Shown: positions 9,017 through 17,891, numbered from the stretch's first letter. The stretch: 47,961 nucleotides of DNA from an uncultured Porphyromonadaceae bacterium (GCA_947175215.1 CAMWLR010000012.1:1-47961); one strand, 5' to 3'. Translations and numbers: made by a program. The notes: generated by a model from the letters alone, not told the origin.

Positions 9017-10128
9017 TTTGTTTCCTCCTGAGCGTTAGCGGGTTTGTCGATGAAGTCGCGGCGCAGGGCGTCGAGTATCTCCTGGGGATTGGGGACGATA
9101 CCGCCCATGCGGCCATAGTGGGTCACGGGTACTGAGTCGCTGACGGCAAGGCGTACATCCTCGATCATCTGGCCGGCGTTGAGCTCGACACAGAGGATAC
9201 CTTTGACGTTTGCAGCGGCTTTGCGTATGGCCTCATAGGGGAACGGCCATAGGGTGATCGGGCGGATGATGCCGACCTTGATACCCTCTTTGCGGGCATC
9301 TTCGATGGCCTTCATGCAGATACGGGCGATAGACCCGAATGCCACGATCAGATATTCGGCATCGTCGATATAGCGGGCTTCATAACGCACTTCGTTTTTC
9401 TCGATCTCACGGTAGGTGCGCTGAAAACGCTCATTATTTTTCTCCATGATGGCCGAGTCGAGCTCGAGCGAGGTGACAATGTTGCGTTTGTCGCGGCCCT
9501 TATGCTTGCCGGTGACGGCCCAGGGGCATTGCAGATGTATCTCCTCCTCGGTGCGTCGGGGACGCTGCTCGGGGAGAACCACTTTCTCCATCATCTGGCC
9601 CACGACGCCGTCGGCGAGGATCATAGAGGGGGTGCGGTATTTGAATGCCAGGTCAAAGCCGAGAGCGACAAAGTCGGCCATCTCCTGAACGGTCGAGGGG
9701 GCGAGCACTATCAGATGATAGTCGCCGTGACCGCCGCCTTTGGTAGCCTGGAAGTAATCGCTCTGAGAGGGGTGGATGGTGCCCAGACCGGGGCCGCCGC
9801 GCATCACGTTGACGATCAGTGCGGGCAACTCCGATGCGGCGAGGTAGCTGATACCCTCCTGCATGAGGCTGACGCCGGGCGATGATGACGATGTCATGAC
9901 GGCCTTGCCTGTGGCAGCGCCGCCGTAAACCATATTTATAGAGGCGAGCTCACTCTCGGCCTGCAGGACGACCATACCGGTGGTCTCCCAGGGCATTTCT
10001 GCCTCGAGAGTCTCGAGCACCTCGCTCTGGGGGGTGATGGGGTAACCGAAATAACCGTCGCAGCCGTATCTGATGGCGGCCATGGCGATGGCTTCGTTAC
10101 CCTTCATAAGTTTTACGTTATCTTTCAT
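9013..10128 (-). CDS. korA: 2-oxoacid:ferredoxin oxidoreductase, alpha subunit
   Basis: Alpha subunit that carries the pyrimidine-binding and substrate-facing half of the thiamine enzyme. The 371 residues show the conserved YPITPQSE at 29-36 and an ESE stretch (QAESELASINMVYGG) that contributes to cofactor binding. A GGPGLGT loop and a C-terminal transketolase-like fold follow. This architecture (about 370 residues, no fused gamma domain) is what Bacteroidetes annotations call VorB or KorA. It lies 23 bp after the ferredoxin gene and overlaps korB by 4 bp. KorA is my working name; VorB is an equal alternative. Confidence 0.92.
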   Translation of the reverse strand: MKDNVKLMKGNEAIAMAAIRYGCDGYFGYPITPQSEVLETLEAEMPWETTGMVVLQAESELASINMVYGGAATGKAVMTSSSSPGVSLMQEGISYLAASELPALIVNVMRGGPGLGTIHPSQSDYFQATKGGGHGDYHLIVLAPSTVQEMADFVALGFDLAFKYRTPSMILADGVVGQMMEKVVLPEQRPRRTEEEIHLQCPWAVTGKHKGRDKRNIVTSLELDSAIMEKNNERFQRTYREIEKNEVRYEARYIDDAEYLIVAFGSIARICMKAIEDARKEGIKVGIIRPITLWPFPYEAIRKAAANVKGILCVELNAGQMIEDVRLAVSDSVPVTHYGRMGGIVPNPQEILDALRRDFIDKPANAQEETK

Positions 10129-10151
10129 CTGGGGGAATTTGGCTGATTAAT

Positions 10152-10382
10152 TTACTTGACTACGACCCGGTAAACCTCGATGCAAGCATCGGGGCAAACC
10201 ATGGCGCAGGCTGCACATCCGATACAAGCATCCTCGTTGGCGGGATAGGCGAAATGATAACCTCGATCGTTGACCTCCTTGGGTTGCAGGGAAAGGACAT
10301 CGCAGGGACACGCCACAACGCAGAGGTCGCAGCCTTTGCAACGTTCCTTCTCGATCGTTACTGCTCCATGAATTTTCGGCAT
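10152..10382 (-). CDS. korD: 2-oxoacid:ferredoxin oxidoreductase, delta (ferredoxin) subunit
   Basis: Small 76-residue ferredoxin with two [4Fe-4S] motifs. Cysteines 15, 18, 21, 25 and 53, 56, 59, 63 follow the CxxCxxCxxxC(P) pattern. It moves electrons from the thiamine active site to soluble ferredoxin. It is the first gene of the operon ferredoxin-alpha-beta-gamma, the order usual for this enzyme in Bacteroidetes. A longer in-frame reading would extend into the promoter region, so the ATG at 10382, followed by PKIHG, is chosen. Confidence 0.93.
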   Translation of the reverse strand: MPKIHGAVTIEKERCKGCDLCVVACPCDVLSLQPKEVNDRGYHFAYPANEDACIGCAACAMVCPDACIEVYRVVVK

Positions 10383-10456
10383 AACTTATAGCGTAGTGAA
10401 TAATGATGGTATAAGTGACACCCCTCGCCGTAAGCATATACGGGGATGTCCACTGG

Positions 10457-10464
10457 CAAAGTTA
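10457..10464 (-). promoter_or_regulatory. kor operon promoter, -7 element
   Basis: TAACTTTG on the minus strand is a perfect match to TAnnTTTG, 75 bp before the ferredoxin start. No clear -33 TTTG is visible; the upstream stretch is a poly(A)/(T) tract. Confidence 0.5.
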
Positions 10465-10494
10465 TGTTTTTTTTTTGAGACAGAGGCAATTTTT

Positions 10495-11004
10495 TTACAA
10501 AGAATCCCCCTTAATTTTGATGTTTTTCAACATATTCTTGTCAAAATCGTTGAGATTGGCAAGCATAACGGCCGTCATAACGATTGTTTGTGTGATTGCG
10601 GGCGAGACGGCGATACGTGTGACATCAGTAACTGTGACGGTGAGTCTGGTGCTACCGCGGGTGAGCAGAATGTGACTGTCATCGTGAGTCAGGGTTATAG
10701 CATCAGTCGAGGGTAATAGTCGGGGAGGTAAAAAACGGGCTTCGAGGGTTGAGGCCAGCCGCGTACCCTGATGTATGTCTGTGTGTCTGAATGTCACCTT
10801 AAACCCGGCGGCAACGAGTTCGCGGGCTATGGCGGTCATCCCGTCGGCTGTTATGTCGGGGATATGGCACTCACAGGGTGTAAAGTGCACAAGGTATTCG
10901 CCGGGGCGGTTACCACGCGGGGTGACCGTCGGACGTGATGAGGAGCACCGGCCTGCGTTGGCGCGGTGCTCCTCCATTTTCTTTTCGAGATAATTGTCAG
11001 CCAT
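10495..11004 (-). CDS. Conserved hypothetical protein
   Basis: I do not recognise a function. The 169-residue protein has no signal peptide. Its charged N terminus starts MADNYLEKKMEEHR, a start I associate with small Bacteroidales proteins. The middle (about 45-75) contains a GMTAIARELVAAGFKVTF segment resembling an alpha/beta unit. Residues 100-140 are rich in Thr and Val and look like beta strands; the C terminus is basic. It begins 11 bp after the stop of the secreted Gly/Asn-rich protein gene on the same strand and ends just upstream of the kor promoter. Two CxC cysteines (CEC) sit near residue 45. Reading frame and gene spacing support it as real. Confidence 0.65.
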   Translation of the reverse strand: MADNYLEKKMEEHRANAGRCSSSRPTVTPRGNRPGEYLVHFTPCECHIPDITADGMTAIARELVAAGFKVTFRHTDIHQGTRLASTLEARFLPPRLLPSTDAITLTHDDSHILLTRGSTRLTVTVTDVTRIAVSPAITQTIVMTAVMLANLNDFDKNMLKNIKIKGDSL

Positions 11005-11015
11005 CTTGGTGATTA

Positions 11016-11927
11016 TCAGAGCCCAAAGCTGAGAGTTGTGTAGTAGTTGCCGTAGTTGGAATTAAATTCGAGACTGACATAACGGTTGCCGTTGCCAAAC
11101 CAGGTGGCCGACACTACACCGCCGTTATTGGCGACACTGACAGGCGCCCCATACTGGGCGTAGAATGTGTTATACAACGCGTTATAGCGGCTCATGTCAT
11201 AGACCGTGGTGGGGTAGGTGAATGTTGAACCTGCCAGTATGCCGTTATTATAATAAAGAGCGGCATCGGGCCAGTAATAATTCATCTGGGGCACGTTGGT
11301 CAGATAGACGACATTATTGTTATAACCGGTGACATTATAGCCGTAATTGAGCAGGGCGTTGAGCGACAGATCGACGGTGGAGCCGAGAGCTATGCCGAGG
11401 ATAGTGCCGAATGAGGGCCCGCGATGGGGGACAGGTCGCCATGCAGGGGGTGGCACGGGGCGATGAAAGCTGCTCAGGAACGGTATGCGGTGGTTGTGAT
11501 GTCCCGGTGCGATATAAGGGGGACGCTGGGGACGGTAACCGCCGGGATGGGGAGCGGGTGGAGGTGGCGGGGTGGGTCTGCCGGGACGTACTGACGGATT
11601 AGGCCCGGCCGGCGGACGTTGTCCACCGGGATTGTGCCCGTTATTGGGGCGCTGGCCGGGGTTATTGCCCGGATTATGGCCGTTATTTCCCCCGGGTCGA
11701 TGCCCGCTGTTGCCGTTGTTACCGCCCGGGCGATGACTGCCGTTATTGCCGGGTTTCTGACCGCCGCCGTTGTTACCTCCGGAGGGGCGATGTTTGTTGG
11801 CATCGCCATGAGACTGCGATGAGGAGAAATGGCTCTGACGGCCGCTGCGGCTCTGCGCCGTTACGGGTAATGCGACCATAGACAGTGCCACTAATAAAGC
11901 GCTTACGGTTTTCAGTAATCTGTTCAT
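11016..11927 (-). CDS. Secreted Gly/Asn/His/Pro-rich protein
   Basis: A 303-residue exported protein of unknown function. A signal peptide covers residues 1-24 (cut after VTAQ or nearby). Residues about 28-115 are low complexity: repeats of the form HRPGGNNG and NPGQRPNNG. A proline run (PTPPPPPAPHP) follows. From about 170 there is a compact domain with many Tyr and Asn that ends YYTTLSFGL. That C-terminal domain resembles conserved Bacteroidetes hypothetical proteins I recall, in which a Gly-rich linker is followed by the same WPDA/LYY pattern. A small conserved protein gene follows 11 bp downstream. A surface or envelope role is inference. Confidence 0.72.
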   Translation of the reverse strand: MNRLLKTVSALLVALSMVALPVTAQSRSGRQSHFSSSQSHGDANKHRPSGGNNGGGQKPGNNGSHRPGGNNGNSGHRPGGNNGHNPGNNPGQRPNNGHNPGGQRPPAGPNPSVRPGRPTPPPPPAPHPGGYRPQRPPYIAPGHHNHRIPFLSSFHRPVPPPAWRPVPHRGPSFGTILGIALGSTVDLSLNALLNYGYNVTGYNNNVVYLTNVPQMNYYWPDAALYYNNGILAGSTFTYPTTVYDMSRYNALYNTFYAQYGAPVSVANNGGVVSATWFGNGNRYVSLEFNSNYGNYYTTLSFGL

Positions 11928-12058
11928 GACACTTCTTCTTTAGCGGGTTTGACTTATAGTTATGTGAGAGACGGTTGGTTATGTGTTTCTTACATCCCTC
12001 ATTAATATAGAATATAAAAATGGTTTGAAGGTTTAACGGCGGGTTACAAAAATTTTTG

Positions 12059-12066
12059 TAAATTTG
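12059..12066 (+). promoter_or_regulatory. Promoter -7 element for the 12145 lipoprotein gene
   Basis: TAAATTTG matches TAnnTTTG. A weak TTTA lies 23 bp upstream at 12032-12035. It gives a leader of about 70 nt. Confidence 0.45.
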
Positions 12067-12144
12067 CCGATGGGGGGTGTCACAGTCGCGTCACCGCTCA
12101 CCCACATATCATGTACATTCATTAAATTTTTAATAATATAAGGT

Positions 12145-12576
12145 ATGAAAAAGAATCTTTTCGCGCTGATGATGGCAGTTATGGCCATTATGGCTTTCTC
12201 GCTGACATCATGTTCGTCAGGTGCTGATGCAAAGGTAAACGAGTTTGTAAAGCAGCTCAACTCTGATACTTTCAAGGAACAGGCTGTTGCATCAAAGGTG
12301 TTCACAGACACTGACGCCAAAGTCGAGGGTAACGATCTTATCCTGACATTCAAGACGATCCCCGGCCTGAGCTTCAAGGGTGCTGACCAGAGTGTGCTTG
12401 ACACACAGAAGGCTGCCATGATCGCTCAGTTTAAGACCGCTCTCGGCACTGACAAGATCTTCCGTGAGGGTTTTGAGGGTATGAAAGAGAAGGGTATGAC
12501 CTTTGTTATGAAGTTTGAGGATACTCAGGGTGAGAGTGTTGCCATCAACATCACCCCTGCCGAGGTCCTCGACTGA
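12145..12576 (+). CDS. Putative lipoprotein
   Basis: A 143-residue protein with a lipoprotein signal: a hydrophobic stretch then the lipobox SLTSC, with Cys23 as the likely lipidated residue. The mature part is acidic and soluble, with alternating helix and strand. A lysine-rich EGFEGMKEKGM segment and a strand-like TFVMKFEDTQGESVAINI end follow. I see no catalytic motif and do not recognise a named domain. It stands alone between its own promoter and a strong terminator, convergent with the FKBP lipoprotein gene. Confidence 0.8.
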   Translation: MKKNLFALMMAVMAIMAFSLTSCSSGADAKVNEFVKQLNSDTFKEQAVASKVFTDTDAKVEGNDLILTFKTIPGLSFKGADQSVLDTQKAAMIAQFKTALGTDKIFREGFEGMKEKGMTFVMKFEDTQGESVAINITPAEVLD

Positions 12577-12593
12577 TCTTTGGCAGAAAACAT

Positions 12594-12638
12594 TCAGACC
12601 GCGATCGCAAGCCTGACAGGCGAGCTTTCGCGGTCTGA
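12594..12638 (+). terminator. Terminator after the 12145 lipoprotein gene
   Basis: An 11-bp stem (12594-12604 with 12628-12638) with an inner GCCT/AGGC pair is followed by TTTATTT. Confidence 0.85.
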
Positions 12639-12665
12639 TTTATTTGGGGTATCGGTCACCCGATA

Positions 12666-12714
12666 ATAGGATGCTGAGTGATCAGGCGGAGAGTTATAGG
12701 GCGCTGAGTGATCA
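12666..12714. repeat. Direct repeat, period 30 bp, at the FKBP gene end
   Basis: Two 19-bp copies (12666-12684 and 12696-12714) match at 17 positions, with an identical GCTGAGTGATCA core. The second copy includes the stop codon of the FKBP gene. Confidence 0.7.
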
Positions 12715-13275
12715 TGGACGCACCTCAAGCGTAGGGATGTCGTGGAGACGCATGGTGAAACTCAACGCCGAGTAGGGAGGTATCAGGGTGTTGGGGGTCG
12801 TTGACCCGTAAGCCTGATTATACGGCAGGATGATCTCAACTGTGTCACCTACGTGCATATTCTGCAGGGCGAGTTGCCACCCCGACACTACTTGATTGAC
12901 CATAAAGAAAGTACCGTTCTCGCTGGTAGAGTCGGCATCAAAGATTTCGCCGAGGTAGTTGCGCCCGATGTAACGCGCACGTACTGATGAGGTCAGCAGC
13001 GGGGTGAGGTTCCCGGCAGTCTCCGAGCGGTCATTAAACCAATGGATGAGTATATAGCTGTTGAGATTCCACTGCGGCACCAATCGCTCATAATAAGGCG
13101 TGCCGTCAGGGTTGCGTTTCTGCTCGAGCTGATTCATCCACTCGATATTAGCCGCGCGGTAGTCGGCATATTTATCCCATGTGGTAGCCGAGTCGTCATC
13201 ATCGCCGCTATTACATGCGGTGACAGTCACGGCCATCATCAGGGGGAGAAAGATATATGTCAGAAATTTCTTCAT
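12712..13275 (-). CDS. FKBP-type peptidyl-prolyl isomerase lipoprotein
   Basis: Predicted outer-envelope lipoprotein of 187 residues with lipobox TVTAC (Cys21) and an acidic DDDD spacer. The C-terminal half is an FKBP fold: VSGWQLALQNMHVGDTVEI, then PYNQAYG, then IPPYSALSFTMRLHDI. This is the usual order of FKBP strands and the substrate pocket. It would catalyse proline cis/trans isomerisation on exported proteins. It lies 38 bp after lemA, as the last gene of glyS-lemA-fkbp. The N-terminal half is not a recognisable dimerisation domain. A small tandem duplication covers the stop codon. Confidence 0.86.
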   Translation of the reverse strand: MKKFLTYIFLPLMMAVTVTACNSGDDDDSATTWDKYADYRAANIEWMNQLEQKRNPDGTPYYERLVPQWNLNSYILIHWFNDRSETAGNLTPLLTSSVRARYIGRNYLGEIFDADSTSENGTFFMVNQVVSGWQLALQNMHVGDTVEIILPYNQAYGSTTPNTLIPPYSALSFTMRLHDIPTLEVRP

Positions 13276-13313
13276 TTGACGTGATTGTGGTTAAAGCTAT
13301 CAGCTGACCTGTA

Positions 13314-13919
13314 TCAGAACTCAACTTTGGGAGCTTTCTGAGCGCCCTCCTCAGCCTTGAACATCTCTTTGGCATCGTAGCCAAACATCGAGGCGAAGAT
13401 GTTGCCGGGGAAGCGGAGCACCTTTTTGTTATATGTCTCCACCTCGTCGTTATAACGGCGACGCTCGGTAGCGATGCGGTTCTCGGTCGATTCGAGCTGA
13501 CCTTGCAGGTTGAGGAAGTTCTCGTTGGCCTTGAGGTCGGGATATGCCTCGCGCACGGCGTTGACATAGATGTCGAGCGCACCACGCAGATTGCTCTGAG
13601 CCTGCTGGTAGGCGGCTATGTTGGTCTGGGCCGAGTCGGGTGAGAATGAGTTGACGTCGTTGTATGCCTTGGTCAGTCCGGCACGGGCGTCGGTGACGTT
13701 CTGCAGGGTTGAGGACTCGTGTTCGGCATAACCCTTGACGGTGTTTACCAGATTGGGGATGAGATCGGCACGACGCTGATACTGATTCTCAACCTGGCCC
13801 CATTGCTTTTTGACGGCCTGATCGGCATCGACCAGTCCGTTATAGCTTGAGCAACCTCCGGCAAAGAGAAAGACCAGCAGCAGGGCAATGACGATGCCTG
13901 CGATATAAGTTTTCTTCAT
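13314..13919 (-). CDS. lemA: LemA family protein
   Basis: A 201-residue membrane-anchored protein of the LemA family. Residues 5-22 are one hydrophobic segment, followed by a GGCSSYNGL stretch in which Cys23 could be lipidated. The rest is the helical LemA domain with QRRADLIPNLVNTVKGYA, a hallmark segment, and the C-terminal FPGNIFASMFGY. LemA functions are poorly defined; many are thought to sit in the envelope with the helical part outside. It follows glyS by 12 bp and precedes the FKBP lipoprotein by 38 bp. Confidence 0.94.
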   Translation of the reverse strand: MKKTYIAGIVIALLLVFLFAGGCSSYNGLVDADQAVKKQWGQVENQYQRRADLIPNLVNTVKGYAEHESSTLQNVTDARAGLTKAYNDVNSFSPDSAQTNIAAYQQAQSNLRGALDIYVNAVREAYPDLKANENFLNLQGQLESTENRIATERRRYNDEVETYNKKVLRFPGNIFASMFGYDAKEMFKAEEGAQKAPKVEF

Positions 13920-13931
13920 GATCTGAGCGTA

Positions 13932-15476
13932 TTAGCCGAGTTTGCGCAATAGTGAGTTGAGCGAAACGCGGTCATGGATAAGTGAGTGAAGGTCGGCGAT
14001 GTTGACGCGGGTCTGGGCCATCGAGTCACGTTCGCGCAGTGTCACGGTGTTATCTTCGAGGGTCTGATGATCGACAGTGATACAGAACGGTGTACCGATC
14101 GCATCCTGACGGCGGTAACGTTTGCCGATCGAGTCTTTCTCCTCATAGTGGGTGTTAAAGTCAAACTTGAGGTCGTTGACGATCTCGCGAGCCTTTTCGG
14201 GGAGTCCGTCTTTACGTACCAACGGCATGACGGCACATTTGATGGGGGCGAGGGGCTCGGGCAGGTGGAGCACTACGCGCGAGTCACCACCATCGAGGGT
14301 TTGCTCTTCGTAGCTCGAACAGAGCACGCTGAGAAACATGCGGTCAACGCCGATCGAGGTCTCGATGACATAGGGCGTGTAGCTCTCGTTGAGCTCGGGG
14401 TCAAAGTATTTGATATTCTTGCCCGAGAATTTCTCGTGCTGCGACAGGTCAAAGTTTGTGCGCGAGTGGATACCCTCTACCTCCTTGAATCCGAACGGCA
14501 TCATAAACTCGATGTCGGTTGCGGCGTTGGCATAGTGGGCCAGCTTGTCGTGATCGTGATAGCGGTATTTCTCGTCACCCAGGCCGAGAGCCTTGTGCCA
14601 TTTGAGACGGGTCTCTTTCCATTTCTTAAACCACTCGAGTTCGGTGCCGGGACGCACGAAGAACTGCATCTCCATCTGCTCAAACTCACGCATACGGAAG
14701 ATAAACTGGCGGGCGACAATCTCGTTGCGGAATGCCTTACCTATCTGCGCGATACCAAAGGGAATACGCATACGGCCGGTCTTCTGCACGTTGAGATAGT
14801 TGACAAAGATACCCTGGGCGGTCTCGGGACGCAGATAGACGGTCATAGCACCGTCGGCTGTCGAGCCCATCTCGGTCTTGAACATGAGGTTAAACTGACG
14901 CACCTCGGTCCAGTTGCGGGTACCGCTGACGGGGTCAACAATCTCCTCGTCGAGGATGATCTGTCGCAGCTCATTGAGGTCATTGTCATTCATTGCCTTG
15001 GCAAAACGCTCGTGCAGGGCGTTGCGCTTGGCCAGAGTCTCGGCTACACGGGGGTTGGTCTGGCGGAACATAGCCTCGTCAAACGAGTCGCCGAAACGTT
15101 TGGCGGCTTTCCTGACCTCCTTGTCAACCTTCTCGTCATACTTGGCCAGCTGATCCTCGATCAGCACATCGGCGCGATAGCGTTTCTTTGAGTCGCGGTT
15201 GTCGATCAGAGGGTCATTAAATGCGTCGACGTGGCCCGATGCTTTCCAGATAGTCGGGTGCATGAAGATTGCCGAGTCGATGCCGACGATATTTTCATGC
15301 AGGAGGGTCATCGACTCCCACCAGTAACGTTTGATATTGTTTTTGAGCTCTACGCCGTTCTGGCCGTAGTCATAAACGGCCGAGAGGCCATCGTAGATTT
15401 CACTTGACTGAAAGACAAATCCGTATTCCTTGGCGTGGGAAACGATTTTCTTAAACACGTCTTCTTGCTGTGCCAT
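13932..15476 (-). CDS. glyS: Glycine--tRNA ligase (alpha2 type)
   Basis: Class II aminoacyl-tRNA synthetase that charges tRNA-Gly, of the single-chain dimeric type found in Bacteroidetes, archaea and eukaryotes rather than the E. coli alpha2beta2 type. The 514 residues contain the N-terminal YDYGQNGVELKNN segment (motif 1 region). Motif 2, FRNEI at 249-253, is followed by REFEQMEMQFF, and motif 3 is near GVDRMF. The C-terminal anticodon-binding domain has PIKCAVMPLVRKDG. Its promoter has perfect -33 and -7 elements. It heads the operon glyS-lemA-fkbp. A long antisense frame over it is a coding shadow. Confidence 0.97.
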   Translation of the reverse strand: MAQQEDVFKKIVSHAKEYGFVFQSSEIYDGLSAVYDYGQNGVELKNNIKRYWWESMTLLHENIVGIDSAIFMHPTIWKASGHVDAFNDPLIDNRDSKKRYRADVLIEDQLAKYDEKVDKEVRKAAKRFGDSFDEAMFRQTNPRVAETLAKRNALHERFAKAMNDNDLNELRQIILDEEIVDPVSGTRNWTEVRQFNLMFKTEMGSTADGAMTVYLRPETAQGIFVNYLNVQKTGRMRIPFGIAQIGKAFRNEIVARQFIFRMREFEQMEMQFFVRPGTELEWFKKWKETRLKWHKALGLGDEKYRYHDHDKLAHYANAATDIEFMMPFGFKEVEGIHSRTNFDLSQHEKFSGKNIKYFDPELNESYTPYVIETSIGVDRMFLSVLCSSYEEQTLDGGDSRVVLHLPEPLAPIKCAVMPLVRKDGLPEKAREIVNDLKFDFNTHYEEKDSIGKRYRRQDAIGTPFCITVDHQTLEDNTVTLRERDSMAQTRVNIADLHSLIHDRVSLNSLLRKLG

Positions 15477-15574
15477 TTTAGTCTGTATGAGTAATTTAAT
15501 GGTTGAGGTCGCAGGCGTCAGTCACGTTGACCCCCGGAATGGGGCGTGCGACTTAGCCTTATGCTTTTAAGCCA

Positions 15575-15606
15575 CAAATTTACGCATTTTCCGCGAAATC
15601 CCCAAA
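15575..15606 (-). promoter_or_regulatory. glyS promoter
   Basis: TTTG (15603-15606), a 20-bp spacer and TAAATTTG (15575-15582) on the minus strand fit the full Bacteroidetes consensus. The leader is about 90 nt. Confidence 0.7.
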
Positions 15607-15630
15607 TAAGAGCGTGTTTCACACTAAAAG

Positions 15631-17850
15631 TTAACGCCGGGAGGCCATTACCATGCGGACGTCGGCGTAGTCGATGCCCGGAAGAGCCTCGAGGAGAGCG
15701 GTGTACCCGGCCTCAGGGCCGAGGCGGTCGATGGCTGAGGAGATGGCATTGATGACGACTGCCGGCAGGACTTCGTCGATTGTCAGCGTGCCTGCCTCGA
15801 TAAATCTGAGCAGGTGGTTAGAGATGGTCGAGACAGCCAGACCGCGTTCGCGGGCGATGTCTTCGCGTGACAGTCCCTGGCGGAAAAGTTTGTATGTGAT
15901 GTCATAGGTCGACTCCTTGGCCTGTCGTTCGGCGCGGGCGGCGCGCTGTTCGGCTTTGGCTTTACGCTTTTTTTCGCGTTCCTCTTTCTGACGGGTTTTG
16001 GCCTCTTCGGCGGGGTCGCGTGTGGCTTTCATCCACGCCTGCTGCTTTGCGCCGAGATAGTTGGCGACGGTGTAACCATACTCGTTAATGTCACGCAGGA
16101 TATAGAGGCGGGCGAGCAGAGCCTGTTTGAGATCGAGGGTCAGTTCGGCCACGCGTTTATTTGCGCGTTTGTTGTCGGTGTGGATGCGTTCACACCGCTT
16201 GACGATGTCGCCGAAGATCTCGACGATGGTGTTATAGAAATACACCGCGCCCTTGCGTACACGCAGCAGGAACTCAGCTGAGGTCAGCTCGGCGGTGGGG
16301 CGTGTGTGTATCATCGGCGTCCATTTGTCTGAGATCTCGGTGATCTTTGACCTGAGCAAGACCGAAATCTGCTCGAGCCGTGCGCTCTCCTCGGGGAAGC
16401 TGTGACGGTAGGCTGAGGCGACCTGGCGTGCCAGCGCCTCCTCGCGGGCGACGATGTCGCGGAAGGTAAACATCTCTGCTAACAGTTGACGATAATACTC
16501 CTCTTTGATACCGCCCAACATATCGATGCTCTCGCGGGCGGCTTCGGCCTGGCGGCTGATGAAGTCGGCGACCGCCGGGTCGGGTCGGAGCGATTCCTCT
16601 GAGATCGGCGTGGCGAGAATCATCCCCTCGAGCGAGCGGCACCGGCTCATGGCGACATATACCTGACCGGGGGCAAATGATGCCCCGGCGTCGATTATGA
16701 CCTTGTCGAATGTCAATCCCTGACTCTTATGGATAGTGATGGCCCAGGCTGCACGCAGCGGCATCTGTGTGAATGTCCCCTGCACCTCGGTGTCGATGGT
16801 GTTGGTGGTCTCGTTGACCTTATATTTGACATTCTCCCACTCCTGAGGGGTAACAACTATCGGCGTGGGGCTGGCAGGAACGCGGACCGTCACCGAGTTA
16901 GTGTCAGCCTTGACGACCGTGCCGATCAGGCCGTTATAATATGTGTGCGCGGCGTTATCGTTTTTGATAAACATCACCTGAGCGCCGGGTTTTATCAGCA
17001 GCTCGTCGGCTGTCGGGTAGAGAAGGTCGGGGAAATTGCCTTTGACCATGGCCCGGTAACGTATGGCATTGCCTGGGAGCGAGCGCATGCGCATCTCGTT
17101 ATAGCTGTCGGCCGTGGCGTTGTGGGTAGTCAGGCGGATGTATCCGCTCCCCTGCGGGGGGATGAATGCCGGATTGATACGGCTGTTGAGCAGTGCACGG
17201 TCATCGGGGGTGAGGGCATTGTCTCGTAAATGGTTGAGCAGGGAGACAAACCGTTGGTTTTGCTGGCGGAATACTTTCTCGAGCCGTATGGTGACGTATG
17301 GAATCTGCCCGAGGGCTTTGCTGCCGAAGAAATATGGAGTTGTGTAATAGTCGCGCAGTATATCTTCGTCGCGGGGAGTCACTACCGGCGCGAGCTGTTG
17401 CAGGTCACCGATCATCAACAACTGCACACCACCAAAGGGGCGTGAGTCACGGCGATATTTGCGCAGCGCGTTATCGACGGCATCAAGCAGATCGGCTCTG
17501 ACCATCGAGATCTCGTCGATGATGAGCAGGTCGATCGATCGTATCACTCTGAGTTTGTGACGAGAAAATGCGTATTTGTCGCGTGACTCAGAGCCGGGGA
17601 TATATGGCGCGGGCGAAATCTGAAAAAATGAGTGGATTGTGACACCGCCGGCATTGATGGCTGCCACACCTGTGGGAGCGACAACAATGGCTGTCTTGGC
17701 ACTGTTTTTGATGACTTCGCGCAAAAATGTAGTCTTGCCGGTACCGGCTTTACCGGTCAGGAATATGCTGACACCGGTGCGTTCTACAAAATCCCACGCG
17801 AGCCTTATGTTGTCATCGGCGTTATTTGTTTGACTGATACCCATTGTCAT
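15631..17850 (-). CDS. PIF1-like DNA helicase with C-terminal helix-turn-helix
   Basis: Superfamily 1 helicase of 739 residues. Counting from the ATG at 17850: Walker A GKAGTGKTT at about 33-41, then a PTGVAAINAGG motif Ia. Walker B LLIIDEISMV and GDLQQLAPV (motif III) follow. The late AITIHKSQGLTFDKV and YVAMSR motifs are typical of PIF1/RecD-like enzymes. A basic, coiled segment (about 620-650) precedes a C-terminal helix-turn-helix domain with LSREDIARERGLAVSTISNHL. The open frame reaches back to 17922, but that extension runs through a perfect promoter, so the start is set at the ATG at 17850; another ATG two codons later is possible. Probably involved in genome maintenance. Confidence 0.9.
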   Translation of the reverse strand: MTMGISQTNNADDNIRLAWDFVERTGVSIFLTGKAGTGKTTFLREVIKNSAKTAIVVAPTGVAAINAGGVTIHSFFQISPAPYIPGSESRDKYAFSRHKLRVIRSIDLLIIDEISMVRADLLDAVDNALRKYRRDSRPFGGVQLLMIGDLQQLAPVVTPRDEDILRDYYTTPYFFGSKALGQIPYVTIRLEKVFRQQNQRFVSLLNHLRDNALTPDDRALLNSRINPAFIPPQGSGYIRLTTHNATADSYNEMRMRSLPGNAIRYRAMVKGNFPDLLYPTADELLIKPGAQVMFIKNDNAAHTYYNGLIGTVVKADTNSVTVRVPASPTPIVVTPQEWENVKYKVNETTNTIDTEVQGTFTQMPLRAAWAITIHKSQGLTFDKVIIDAGASFAPGQVYVAMSRCRSLEGMILATPISEESLRPDPAVADFISRQAEAARESIDMLGGIKEEYYRQLLAEMFTFRDIVAREEALARQVASAYRHSFPEESARLEQISVLLRSKITEISDKWTPMIHTRPTAELTSAEFLLRVRKGAVYFYNTIVEIFGDIVKRCERIHTDNKRANKRVAELTLDLKQALLARLYILRDINEYGYTVANYLGAKQQAWMKATRDPAEEAKTRQKEEREKKRKAKAEQRAARAERQAKESTYDITYKLFRQGLSREDIARERGLAVSTISNHLLRFIEAGTLTIDEVLPAVVINAISSAIDRLGPEAGYTALLEALPGIDYADVRMVMASRR

Positions 17851-17857
17851 GACAGCT

Positions 17858-17890
17858 AAAAAAGAGTCGGCCGGGATAACCCGACCGACT
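17858..17890 (-). terminator. Terminator of the secreted-protein operon, overlapping the helicase promoter
   Basis: Stem 17865-17870 with 17885-17890, one mismatch, then 4 bp more around an ATAA loop. On the minus strand a C and six T follow. It lies 84 bp after the stop at 17975 and begins 2 bp downstream of the helicase -7 element. Confidence 0.7.
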
Positions 17891-17891
17891 G

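Noticed and set aside
13986-15191. 401-codon open frame antisense to glyS
   Set aside because: Composition and lack of motifs show a shadow of the biased codons of glyS; no start or promoter signal.
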